NCBI GenBank assembly: GCA_965659415.1
Contig: CBFHVA010000015.1
Location: 1 to 64,000, forward strand
DNA from: Phaeocystidibacter sp965659415
GTDB lineage: Bacteria; Bacteroidota; Bacteroidia; Flavobacteriales; Schleiferiaceae
Length of the DNA: 64,000 nucleotides
Direction of reading: 5' to 3'
A model generated the notes under the pieces. That model saw only the letters and a list, made by a program, of their open reading frames with translations, searched no databases and was not told the DNA's origin. The translations under genes and the position numbers were made by a program. How positions within the stretch are numbered: the stretch's first letter is position 1; every line of letters begins with the position of its first letter. Shown here one piece after another: positions 1 through 7,069 of the stretch.

Positions 1-9
1 ATAATACCT

Positions 10-17
10 TACTTTTG
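10..17 (+). promoter_or_regulatory. Possible -7 promoter box for the gpmI operon
   Basis: TACTTTTG fits the Bacteroidota -7 consensus TANNTTTG and lies about 50 bases before the likely gpmI start. The matching -33 TTG would fall before the start of the window, so only half of the promoter can be seen. Confidence 0.45.
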
Positions 18-68
18 TAATCGCTCGGACAGTTTTTGTGCGGGCGATTTTCTGTTAAAATAGCCACC

Positions 69-1592
69 GTGAATAAGACCGTTCTCATGATCCTCGACGG
101 TTGGGGAATTCCAAAAGACCCTTCCGTTTCTGCTATCGATAAGGCGAATACACCTTTCATTGATAGTCTATATCAGCAGTATCCCAATGCACAACTAGAG
201 GCCTCTGCGTTGGATGTGGGATTGCCAGAAGGACAGATGGGTAATTCGGAGGTCGGTCATATGAACTTGGGCGCGGGGCGCGTAGTGTACCAAGATCTCG
301 TGCGCATTAATCGTGAAGTGGACGATGGAGGGTTGGAGAATAACCCGACTTTGATTGAAGCTTTCCAACACGCAGAACAGAATCACAGCAAAGTGCACTT
401 CATTGGTTTGGTAAGCGACGGTGGCGTTCACAGCCATATCAAACATTTGAAAGGCCTGTTATCCGCAGCACATAAACGTGACCTTACACAAGTGTTCGTA
501 CATGCCTTCACCGACGGAAGAGATACAGATCCAAAAGGCGGTCTCAACTACATCAAGGAAGTGGAAGAGCACATGGCTCAAACTACGGGCAAGCTCGCGA
601 GTATTGTGGGTCGCTATTATGCGATGGACCGCGATAAGCGTTGGGAACGTGTGAAGAAAGCCTATGATCTATTAGTACATGGCAAGGGAGAATCCTACGC
701 CATGTCTTCCGTAGCCTTGCAAGAGAGCTATTCCAACGGTATTACGGATGAATTTATCGAACCTACAGTTATCAGCCAAAGTGGCCAACCAACGGCGGTA
801 ATTGGACCGAACGATGTAGTGATTTGCTTCAACTTCAGAACCGACCGTGGTCGTCAAATTACCACGGCACTTACCCAGCAATCCTTCCCCGAGCACGATA
901 TGGAGCCTGTAGATTTGCACTATGTGACTATGGCTCGCTATGATGACACATTTAAAGGGGTTCACGTACTTTACGAAAAAGAGAATCTCACCGAAACCCT
1001 GGGAGAAATTCTGAGTAGGGAGAAGAAAACACAAATTCGAATCGCGGAAACTGAAAAATATCCCCATGTGACCTTCTTTTTCAGTGGAGGTAGAGAAGCG
1101 GAATTTGAAGGCGAGAAGCGAATAATGTGTCCATCTCCAAAGGTGGCTACCTACGATCTGCAACCTGAAATGAGCGCAGCAGATATCCGTGATGCCATTG
1201 TGCCTGAACTGGAACAAGGAGAGGTTGATTTCGTTTGTTTGAACTTCGCCAACCCGGATATGGTTGGTCATACGGGAAGTATGGAGGCAGCCATTAAGGC
1301 CTGCGAGACCGTTGACCAATGTGCCGAAGCCGTTGTAAAAGCTGGATTGTCAAAGGATTATACTTTCATCATACTAGCCGATCACGGCAATGCCGATTGC
1401 ATGATTAATTCCGACGGTTCACCTAACACGGCGCACACCACTCAACCCGTTCCCGTTTTTCTAGTCGGGAATAAGGTGGATCATTTGTCCATTCGTTCGG
1501 GAAGGCTCGGAGATATAGCTCCTACTCTACTCCGTTTGATGAAAATTGAACAACCCGCAGCAATGACGGGGCAAAGTCTCGTTCAATCATGA
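69..1592 (+). CDS. gpmI: 2,3-bisphosphoglycerate-independent phosphoglycerate mutase
   Basis: Interconverts 3- and 2-phosphoglycerate in glycolysis and gluconeogenesis, in the cytoplasm, with two metal ions (Mn) and a phosphoserine intermediate. The sequence opens with the family hallmark LMILDGWG. MGNSEVGHMNLG carries the serine expected to be phosphorylated (about residue 60 from this start), and DHGNAD near the C-terminus supplies metal ligands. At about 507 residues it has the usual length of the family. I chose the GTG at 69 because homologous proteins begin immediately before LMILDGWG. An in-frame ATG at 36 would add 11 unrelated residues and would sit very close to the probable promoter. 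It is first in a compact operon; its stop overlaps the start of the next gene (ATGATGA). Enolase, the next glycolytic enzyme, is also in this window at 10.8-12.1 kb, in a different operon. Confidence 0.96.
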   Translation: MNKTVLMILDGWGIPKDPSVSAIDKANTPFIDSLYQQYPNAQLEASALDVGLPEGQMGNSEVGHMNLGAGRVVYQDLVRINREVDDGGLENNPTLIEAFQHAEQNHSKVHFIGLVSDGGVHSHIKHLKGLLSAAHKRDLTQVFVHAFTDGRDTDPKGGLNYIKEVEEHMAQTTGKLASIVGRYYAMDRDKRWERVKKAYDLLVHGKGESYAMSSVALQESYSNGITDEFIEPTVISQSGQPTAVIGPNDVVICFNFRTDRGRQITTALTQQSFPEHDMEPVDLHYVTMARYDDTFKGVHVLYEKENLTETLGEILSREKKTQIRIAETEKYPHVTFFFSGGREAEFEGEKRIMCPSPKVATYDLQPEMSAADIRDAIVPELEQGEVDFVCLNFANPDMVGHTGSMEAAIKACETVDQCAEAVVKAGLSKDYTFIILADHGNADCMINSDGSPNTAHTTQPVPVFLVGNKVDHLSIRSGRLGDIAPTLLRLMKIEQPAAMTGQSLVQS

Positions 1593-2011
1593 TGACAAAC
1601 TCACTGATCATAGCCATCGACTTCGACGGTACGATTGTGGAAGATGCCTATCCAGAAATTGGAAAGCCCAAGATCTTTGCTTTTGAAACCTTAAAGCAAC
1701 TTCAATCCGACGGACACCGACTGATTTTATGGACGTACAGAAACGGCCGAAAGCTCGAGCGCGCTGTTGAGTTCTGCCGAGAAAACGGAATTGAATTCTA
1801 TGCCGTCAATAAAAGTTACCCTGAAGAAGATATCAATGATAAATCCATTCCTAGAAAACTGAATGCAGATGTATTCGTTGACGACAGGAATGTTGGAGGC
1901 TTTTTGGGATGGGGTGAGGTTTACCATGCGATAAGCAAGGTTCCCTTACAAATGCAAGAAGAAAGTAAGAAGAGGAAAAAACGCAGAGGTCTGTTTGGAA
2001 GAGGCCGATAA
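1589..2011 (+). CDS. HAD-like hydrolase, small BT0820-type
   Basis: A 140-residue protein of the haloacid dehalogenase superfamily. Motif I, DFDGTIV, is at residues 11-17, where the first Asp is the expected nucleophile. LILWTYR looks like motif II (Thr), and VFVDDRNVGG looks like the acidic motif IV that binds magnesium. There is no large cap domain; the size matches the short uncharacterised BT0820-like group of Bacteroidota. The C-terminus is very basic (KKRKKRRG). The start overlaps the gpmI stop, so translation of the two is probably coupled. The substrate is unknown; phosphatase activity on a small phosphorylated metabolite is only an inference from the superfamily. Confidence 0.8.
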   Translation: MMTNSLIIAIDFDGTIVEDAYPEIGKPKIFAFETLKQLQSDGHRLILWTYRNGRKLERAVEFCRENGIEFYAVNKSYPEEDINDKSIPRKLNADVFVDDRNVGGFLGWGEVYHAISKVPLQMQEESKKRKKRRGLFGRGR

Positions 2012-2020
2012 TAAGAGAGC

Positions 2021-2827
2021 ATGACGCACTATAAAACTAGGGAAGAAATTGAATTGATGCGCGAAAGCGCACAAATTGTTTCCAGAACATTAGGTGTGGT
2101 GGCCAAGGAAATTAAGCCAGGGGTTACGCCTTTGCAGCTTGATAAATTGGCCGAAGAATACATCAAAGACCAAGGCGCTGAGCCCGGTTTCTTGGGAATG
2201 TATGATTTCCCAAACACGCTCTGCATGAGCAGAAATGAGGTGGTAGTACACGGCTACCCGGATGACAAGCCTTTAGTTGACGGCGACATTATTTCTGTGG
2301 ACTGTGGAGCGCTCAAAAATGGCTTTTATGGCGATCATGCATTCACCTTTCAAGTCGGTGAAGTGAAGCCAGAAATTAAACGTCTTCTCGAAGTCACTCT
2401 TGAATCCCTTTACTTGGGAATTGACCAAATTCGTGCAGGAAATCGCTTAGGTGATATCGGATACGCCGTGCAGAAACACGCAGAAGACCATGGTTTTGGT
2501 GTGGTTCGAGATCTCGTTGGACACGGAATCGGACGCGATATGCACGAGGAACCTCAAGTTCCCAACTTCGGACGTCGTGGACGTGGAAAGAAGCTCCAAG
2601 AAGGCTTGGTGCTAGCCATCGAACCGATGATAAACATGGGCACACACAGGGTAGCATATTTGAAAGACGACTGGACCATCGTGTCAGGTGACCGAAAACA
2701 TTCCGCTCACTTTGAACACGACGTGGCCATTGTAGATGGTAAACCCGATGTACTCTCCACCTTTGATTACGTATTCGAAGCCTTAGGAATGCCCAAAGAA
2801 GACTTCTCACTCCCTGTAAAGCTATGA
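2021..2827 (+). CDS. map: Methionine aminopeptidase, type I
   Basis: Removes the initiator methionine from nascent proteins. The 268-residue sequence has the full type I 'pita-bread' fold and lacks an N-terminal zinc finger (type Ia). Metal ligands are visible in order: Asp in SVDCGAL, Asp in YGDHAF, His in GHGIGRDMH, Glu in AIEPMI and Glu in HFEHDVAI. HGYPDD contains the catalytic-site His. In many bacteria map lies inside the spc ribosomal operon near infA; here it is instead in the gpmI operon, 9 bases after the HAD gene, and the position between secY and infA at 16.7 kb is empty. Its 3' end overlaps the next start by 4 bases (ATGA). Confidence 0.96.
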   Translation: MTHYKTREEIELMRESAQIVSRTLGVVAKEIKPGVTPLQLDKLAEEYIKDQGAEPGFLGMYDFPNTLCMSRNEVVVHGYPDDKPLVDGDIISVDCGALKNGFYGDHAFTFQVGEVKPEIKRLLEVTLESLYLGIDQIRAGNRLGDIGYAVQKHAEDHGFGVVRDLVGHGIGRDMHEEPQVPNFGRRGRGKKLQEGLVLAIEPMINMGTHRVAYLKDDWTIVSGDRKHSAHFEHDVAIVDGKPDVLSTFDYVFEALGMPKEDFSLPVKL

Positions 2828-3582
2828 TTAAGTTCGCGCTGAAGTATATCCCACGTCCGTGGTTGATTCGATTGAGCTATGTCGTTCAGTTTTTTGCCCC
2901 AGTGATATACGGTGGGAGCAGATTCACGGATCCTATCGATGGTAGGAGCTACCGAAAGTTTCTGCCCTATGGATATGCCGGAAACCTCCGTGAGAATGCA
3001 TTGTCGCCTGGTACGAATAGTCTGGAGCGACACCGCTTGATGTACCTCTACCTAAAACGCGATACTGATTTCTTTACCGCAGATAAGAAAGTGCTGCACG
3101 TTGCACCAGAGCAGTGTTTTCATGGCCGTTTTAAGAAGATGAGTAACCTTGACTACGATACGGCTGATTTGAACAGCCCAATCGCCGATTACTCCATCGA
3201 TATCCACGATATTCCTTTTGAAGACAACACCTACGATGTGGTTTTCTGTAACCACGTATTGGAGCACGTGACCGATGATCAGCAATGCATGCGAGAACTG
3301 TGCAGAGTGCTGAAGCCTGGCGGGCTAGCTATCATGCAAGTGCCTTGGATTCCAAACCAAGAAAAGACCGTAGAAGATCCTACCATTACCGACCCTAAAG
3401 AGCGCGAGCGCCTTTTTGGGCAATACGACCATGTACGCAAGTATGGAAAGGATTACTCGGACCGTTTAGAGAAAGCGGGATTCACTGTAAAGAAAGTGGA
3501 TATGGAAGAAGAGCTAAGTGCTGAAGAATTCGAAAAATATCGATTGCCAGCCGGAGAACCTCTCTACGTGTGTAGCAAGTAG
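2824..3582 (+). CDS. SAM-dependent methyltransferase, class I
   Basis: A 252-residue protein with a methyltransferase type 11 core. VLHVAPE (about residue 89) is a variant of the SAM-binding motif I, DIHDIPFEDNTYDVVFCNHVLEHV is the motif II region with the typical Asp-Val-Val core, and LKPGGLAIMQVP is the post-II strand. The first 60 residues (basic and aromatic, with FFAPVIYGG) do not belong to the core and may contact substrate or membrane. Last gene of the gpmI-map operon, overlapping map by ATGA; it ends 2 bases before the convergent TPR gene and no terminator is visible between them. The methyl acceptor is unknown. Confidence 0.8.
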   Translation: MIKFALKYIPRPWLIRLSYVVQFFAPVIYGGSRFTDPIDGRSYRKFLPYGYAGNLRENALSPGTNSLERHRLMYLYLKRDTDFFTADKKVLHVAPEQCFHGRFKKMSNLDYDTADLNSPIADYSIDIHDIPFEDNTYDVVFCNHVLEHVTDDQQCMRELCRVLKPGGLAIMQVPWIPNQEKTVEDPTITDPKERERLFGQYDHVRKYGKDYSDRLEKAGFTVKKVDMEEELSAEEFEKYRLPAGEPLYVCSK

Positions 3583-3584
3583 CA

Positions 3585-5045
3585 TTAATCCTCTAACCTT
3601 TCCAGTCCAGCTTTTGCCTTCTGCTGGCATCCTTCGTACCAAGGATAGTCTTTAAAGGAAAGAACCTGTTTGTAGTGGACTTTGGCAGAATCAGGTTGTG
3701 TTACTTCCAGGAGAAGCGCGAGTTGAAGTTCGGCATTAACCCGTTCAAAATTCATAGGATCGAGCTGGTACTGAGTACAAGCCTTAAAATGTCGAATGGC
3801 GGCCAACTCATCCCCTAGCTGTTGAAAAATCCGTCCACGTCGATAATGAAATTCGAGTAAATCGGTTTCAAGTTGCAAGGAAGCATATAACTCAGCATCT
3901 AGCAGCTCTAACGCGTCTTCGAATTTCCCTGCATCATAACCTAAACGAGCACGCAAAAGTCCTGAAGGAAGCAAATCACCTTCCATTTCCCTGAGAGCTT
4001 GCAAATCAGCACCTACGTAGTCATCCCCTTCAGTGAGAACTCTACGCCGATATTCTTCACTCTTTACGAGGTTATTCTGAAGTCGGTAATACCAATGTAA
4101 ATACCTCAAAGTCGACTTGATAAAGTGCTTTCCTTTATGCTCCGAGAGAAATTGCTCTAAGGCGACGTTTGCATCTGAATCTCCTCTAGCGAGTTTTGCG
4201 CGCCCCAAGAAGTAACTCAAATGAGGAAAGGATAACCGATCTTCAAGCGCTTGAACATGAATCAAAAGCTCGATCAACTCATCATTCTTGCCTTGCACAT
4301 CCAAAATCTTCGCTTCTAGATAAGCCAATAGCGGATTGCTAGCAGGATCCTCACCCAGAGAGGTAAGACTTGCTGACTCGTCTCGGTTGAGTTGAAACTT
4401 CACATAGGTATTAATAAACAAGAGCTTGTCATGGAGGTAGCGGTAATCGCCTGAGCGCGTGGCTTCAAGTGCTTCTTCGAGATCGGCTAAACCCGCAGAA
4501 ACGTCGCCTTCAAATCCAAGCATGGAGGCAACCCACTTATAGTTATCTGGTAAACTCCCGACTGCTACATTCAATAATCCTGTTCCTAATTTGAGAATCT
4601 CACTTTCGGGGTAGGCGTCCTTACCTTCATTAAGTAAATCCAAGGCCGACAAGGCATACTGAGCGGATTTCCATGTGTTGTTATACTTGGCCTCAATGGA
4701 GGACATTTGCATGTACATATCGCCCATGATGAGGTAGTAGGATAGCGAAGTTGCTTCCTCATCTTCCATCTCATCGCACCAATCAGCCATTTGGTCTCTT
4801 TGCCCTTCATAACCTGCTGGATCATCTTGAGCCATATATTGCACATAAACTCGGGAGAGATGAAGATAAGCGAGTCCCCATGACTCTGCGCCTTCTTGAG
4901 AAAGTGAATCGATCCTACCTCCGGCTTGCTCATGCTTGAACTCAAATATATCGGCATACACCGACTTCATCAAGGGAGAAAACTCTTCCTGTGCGTGAGC
5001 GCAGAAACCCCAAAAGACAAAGAGTATATAGAAGTGTTTTGGCAT
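3585..5045 (-). CDS. Exported TPR-repeat protein of unknown function
   Basis: About 486 residues. The N-terminus MPKHFYILF...CAHAQ is a signal peptide with a likely cut after AHA, so the protein is periplasmic or outer-membrane associated. The body is helical, with repeated A/L/Y-rich 34-residue blocks of the tetratricopeptide type, clearest in the C-terminal half (for example LLEFHYRRGRIFQQLGDELA). TPR proteins are scaffolds; the partner is unknown. I start at the ATG at 5045 because the longer frame (to 5060) runs into a transcription terminator and would place MGPFF before the signal peptide. The terminator of the upstream gene touches this start codon, so expression must come from read-through or from a promoter I cannot identify. 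Not assigned to a named family. Confidence 0.75.
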   Translation of the reverse strand: MPKHFYILFVFWGFCAHAQEEFSPLMKSVYADIFEFKHEQAGGRIDSLSQEGAESWGLAYLHLSRVYVQYMAQDDPAGYEGQRDQMADWCDEMEDEEATSLSYYLIMGDMYMQMSSIEAKYNNTWKSAQYALSALDLLNEGKDAYPESEILKLGTGLLNVAVGSLPDNYKWVASMLGFEGDVSAGLADLEEALEATRSGDYRYLHDKLLFINTYVKFQLNRDESASLTSLGEDPASNPLLAYLEAKILDVQGKNDELIELLIHVQALEDRLSFPHLSYFLGRAKLARGDSDANVALEQFLSEHKGKHFIKSTLRYLHWYYRLQNNLVKSEEYRRRVLTEGDDYVGADLQALREMEGDLLPSGLLRARLGYDAGKFEDALELLDAELYASLQLETDLLEFHYRRGRIFQQLGDELAAIRHFKACTQYQLDPMNFERVNAELQLALLLEVTQPDSAKVHYKQVLSFKDYPWYEGCQQKAKAGLERLED

Positions 5046-5071
5046 AAAAAAAGGGCCCAAAATGAGCCCTT
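5046..5071 (-). terminator. Intrinsic terminator after the zinc-ribbon family gene
   Basis: On the minus strand AAGGGC, a 9-base loop, GCCCTT and then a run of seven T. The T-run ends directly at the ATG of the next gene (5045). Confidence 0.8.
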
Positions 5072-5096
5072 AAATTTAAAGTTCTTGCAAGGATAA

Positions 5097-5888
5097 TTAA
5101 GCCTTGGCCAAGATATCTTCGATCATGGTGTTCATGCGCTCTTCTTCCTCGCTCGCCAATTCTGGGTCTACAAGAATACGACCGCTATGCTCATCAGTAA
5201 TAATCTTCTTGCGTTGAGCAATTTCAAGCTGGCGCTGCGGTGGAATCACAAAGAATGACCCTGCAGATGCGCCACGCTCAATTGAAACAACAGCCAATCC
5301 GTTGCGCGCTTTGTCGCGAATACGACGGTAACCCACCAATAGGCGCTCTTCAAGCTGCTTACCGAACTCCTCTGACTTCTTGAGAAGAAGTTCTTCTTCC
5401 TTCTCCGTATCAGCCATGATGTTCTTCAACTCGCCTTGCTTGAATTCCAAGTGGCTCTTGCGCTCAGCTAGCTTAGCCTCGGCACCTTCTTGTACTTCCT
5501 TTTTATTGGCAATCTTCGCTTCGTATTCCTTGATGCGCTTGTTGCTCAACTGAATTTCCAACTCTTGGAATTCAACTTCCTTAGAGATAGCATCAAATTC
5601 GCGATTATTGCGAACGTTCTTTTGCTGCTCCTCGTACTTCTTAATCTTTTCGGTGGCGTTCTTGATGGTAATCTTGCGATCCTTGATTTCATCTTCCAAT
5701 TCCTTCACCTCGTTTGTCACTTTCTCGACACGAGTTTCCAAACCGGCGATTTCATCTTCCAAGTCTTCCACTTCCAATGGCAATTCACCGCGAAGGTTAC
5801 GGATTTCATCAATTCTTCTATCGATGATTTGAAGATCATATAAAGCGCGTAGCTTGTCTTCTACCGTCATTTCTTTCGTCTTAGCCAT
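5097..5888 (-). CDS. Coiled-coil protein of the C4 zinc-ribbon family, zinc ribbon degenerate
   Basis: A 263-residue protein. Residues 8-185 form a long charged coiled coil (heptads rich in E, K, L). Residues about 186-240 correspond to the C-terminal zinc-ribbon domain of the family (GYRRIRDKARNGLAVV, then IPPQRQLEI and GRILVDPEL). In family members this ribbon has two CxxC pairs; here the four positions read Ser208, Ser211, Asp232 and Ser235, and the protein contains no cysteine at all. The fold framework around them is kept, so this is loss of zinc binding rather than a different protein. It follows the NIF3 gene by 5 bases, a pairing I know from other Bacteroidota, and ends at an intrinsic terminator. 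The molecular function of the family is not established. Confidence 0.85.
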   Translation of the reverse strand: MAKTKEMTVEDKLRALYDLQIIDRRIDEIRNLRGELPLEVEDLEDEIAGLETRVEKVTNEVKELEDEIKDRKITIKNATEKIKKYEEQQKNVRNNREFDAISKEVEFQELEIQLSNKRIKEYEAKIANKKEVQEGAEAKLAERKSHLEFKQGELKNIMADTEKEEELLLKKSEEFGKQLEERLLVGYRRIRDKARNGLAVVSIERGASAGSFFVIPPQRQLEIAQRKKIITDEHSGRILVDPELASEEEERMNTMIEDILAKA

Positions 5889-5893
5889 AGATC

Positions 5894-6985
5894 CTATAGA
5901 TATATAATGGGGTTCGTTTTGACCTCAGTCTTGAAGGTGGCAAAAGTAGGGAATTTTTCATGAATAGCATCGAACAAAAGATCAATCGTAAACTGCTCGG
6001 ATTCAAAGTGTCCAATATCAGCAATCACGATTTTTCCATCGGCGTCAAAAAACTGATGATACTTGAAGTCGCCGGTCACAAACACGTCTGCTCCAGCTCG
6101 AATAGCGTCCTTTAAAAGGAAGCTACCTGAGCCTCCACAAATGGCAATCTTCTTCACCTTGGGTTGAACGGCTTCCGTGTGACGAACCACACCTCCTACT
6201 TTGCTCTTCAAATGAGCCAAGAAGGCGTTCAACTCCATTTCTTCAGCCAATTGACCAACCATACCACTGCCCACTTCAGGCCAAGCGTTTTCGATTTTCA
6301 GAATATCGTAAGCAACTTCCTCATAAGGATGAGTCATCATTAAGGCTTTGATTACTTTGCCTTGAAGATTAAACGGGAATATAACTTCCAATCGAACTTC
6401 ATTCTCTTCGTGGCGTATACCGATATCTCCGGTATATGGATTTGTGCCTTCTCGTGCTTTGAACGTACCTATTCCTTCGGAAGTGAAAGAACATTCCTTG
6501 TAATCACCTACATGACCTGCACCTGCATCAAAAAGTCCCTCGCGCACACTTTCGGTTTTATCCTTGGGCACATAGGTAATTAGCTTGCGAAGCCAGCCGT
6601 CCTTGGAACTTAGGATATGTGTTTCTGTGAGCTCTAATACCTCTGCAAGCTTGGCATTAACACCGGTAGAAATATTGTCGAGGTTAGTGTGAATGGCATA
6701 CAAAGCGATGTCTTTCTTGATGGCCAGCATCACGCAGCGTTCCACGTAATTGGAACCATTTAATCGCTTCAATCCGGAGAACACAATGGGGTGATGAGAT
6801 ACAATCAAATTGGCTCCTTTGGAGGCTGCTTCTTCAATTACATCTTCGGTAACATCGAGCGAAACTACCACTCCTGTACACTCCGTATTTGGAGATCCAA
6901 CGATTAGTCCACTATTATCATACCCTTCTTGGTAGGCTGGTGGTGCCCACTGTTCCAGGAATGAGCTTATATCTGAAATCTTCAT
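5894..6985 (-). CDS. NIF3-like dinuclear metal centre protein (YbgI/YqfO type)
   Basis: 363 residues, the long form of the family in which a PII-like domain is inserted between the two halves of the NIF3 fold. Metal-ligand motifs are seen at LIVSHHPIVF, where the paired His are expected ligands, and AIHTNLDN in the first half, and at TGDFKYHQFFDA and DIGHFESEQ near the C-terminus. The middle region (about residues 130-230, ITYVPKDKTESVREGLFDAGAG... HPYEEVAYDIL) matches the inserted domain. Family members have been annotated as GTP cyclohydrolase 1 type 2 homologues, but the true substrate is uncertain. It is the first gene of a two-gene unit with the coiled-coil zinc-ribbon family protein. 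Confidence 0.9.
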   Translation of the reverse strand: MKISDISSFLEQWAPPAYQEGYDNSGLIVGSPNTECTGVVVSLDVTEDVIEEAASKGANLIVSHHPIVFSGLKRLNGSNYVERCVMLAIKKDIALYAIHTNLDNISTGVNAKLAEVLELTETHILSSKDGWLRKLITYVPKDKTESVREGLFDAGAGHVGDYKECSFTSEGIGTFKAREGTNPYTGDIGIRHEENEVRLEVIFPFNLQGKVIKALMMTHPYEEVAYDILKIENAWPEVGSGMVGQLAEEMELNAFLAHLKSKVGGVVRHTEAVQPKVKKIAICGGSGSFLLKDAIRAGADVFVTGDFKYHQFFDADGKIVIADIGHFESEQFTIDLLFDAIHEKFPTFATFKTEVKTNPIIYL

Positions 6986-7015
6986 GCTGCCGAAGATACG
7001 TTAACGACAAGGCAT

Positions 7016-7047
7016 AAAAAAAGCCCCTTGACAAACTGCCAAGGGGC
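7016..7047 (-). terminator. Intrinsic terminator of rpsA
   Basis: On the minus strand GCCCCTTG, a 9-base loop, CAAGGGGC and then seven T; a strong perfect 8-base-pair stem 23 bases after the rpsA stop. Confidence 0.9.
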
Positions 7048-7069
7048 CAATTCTTAAGAATGGACGAGA

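Noticed and set aside
672..1319. 215-codon minus-strand frame inside gpmI
   Set aside because: Lies antisense inside a clear enzyme gene; cysteine- and histidine-rich composition is typical of a shadow frame.
2394..2810. 138-codon minus-strand frame inside map
   Set aside because: Arg/Trp/Leu-rich shadow of methionine aminopeptidase.
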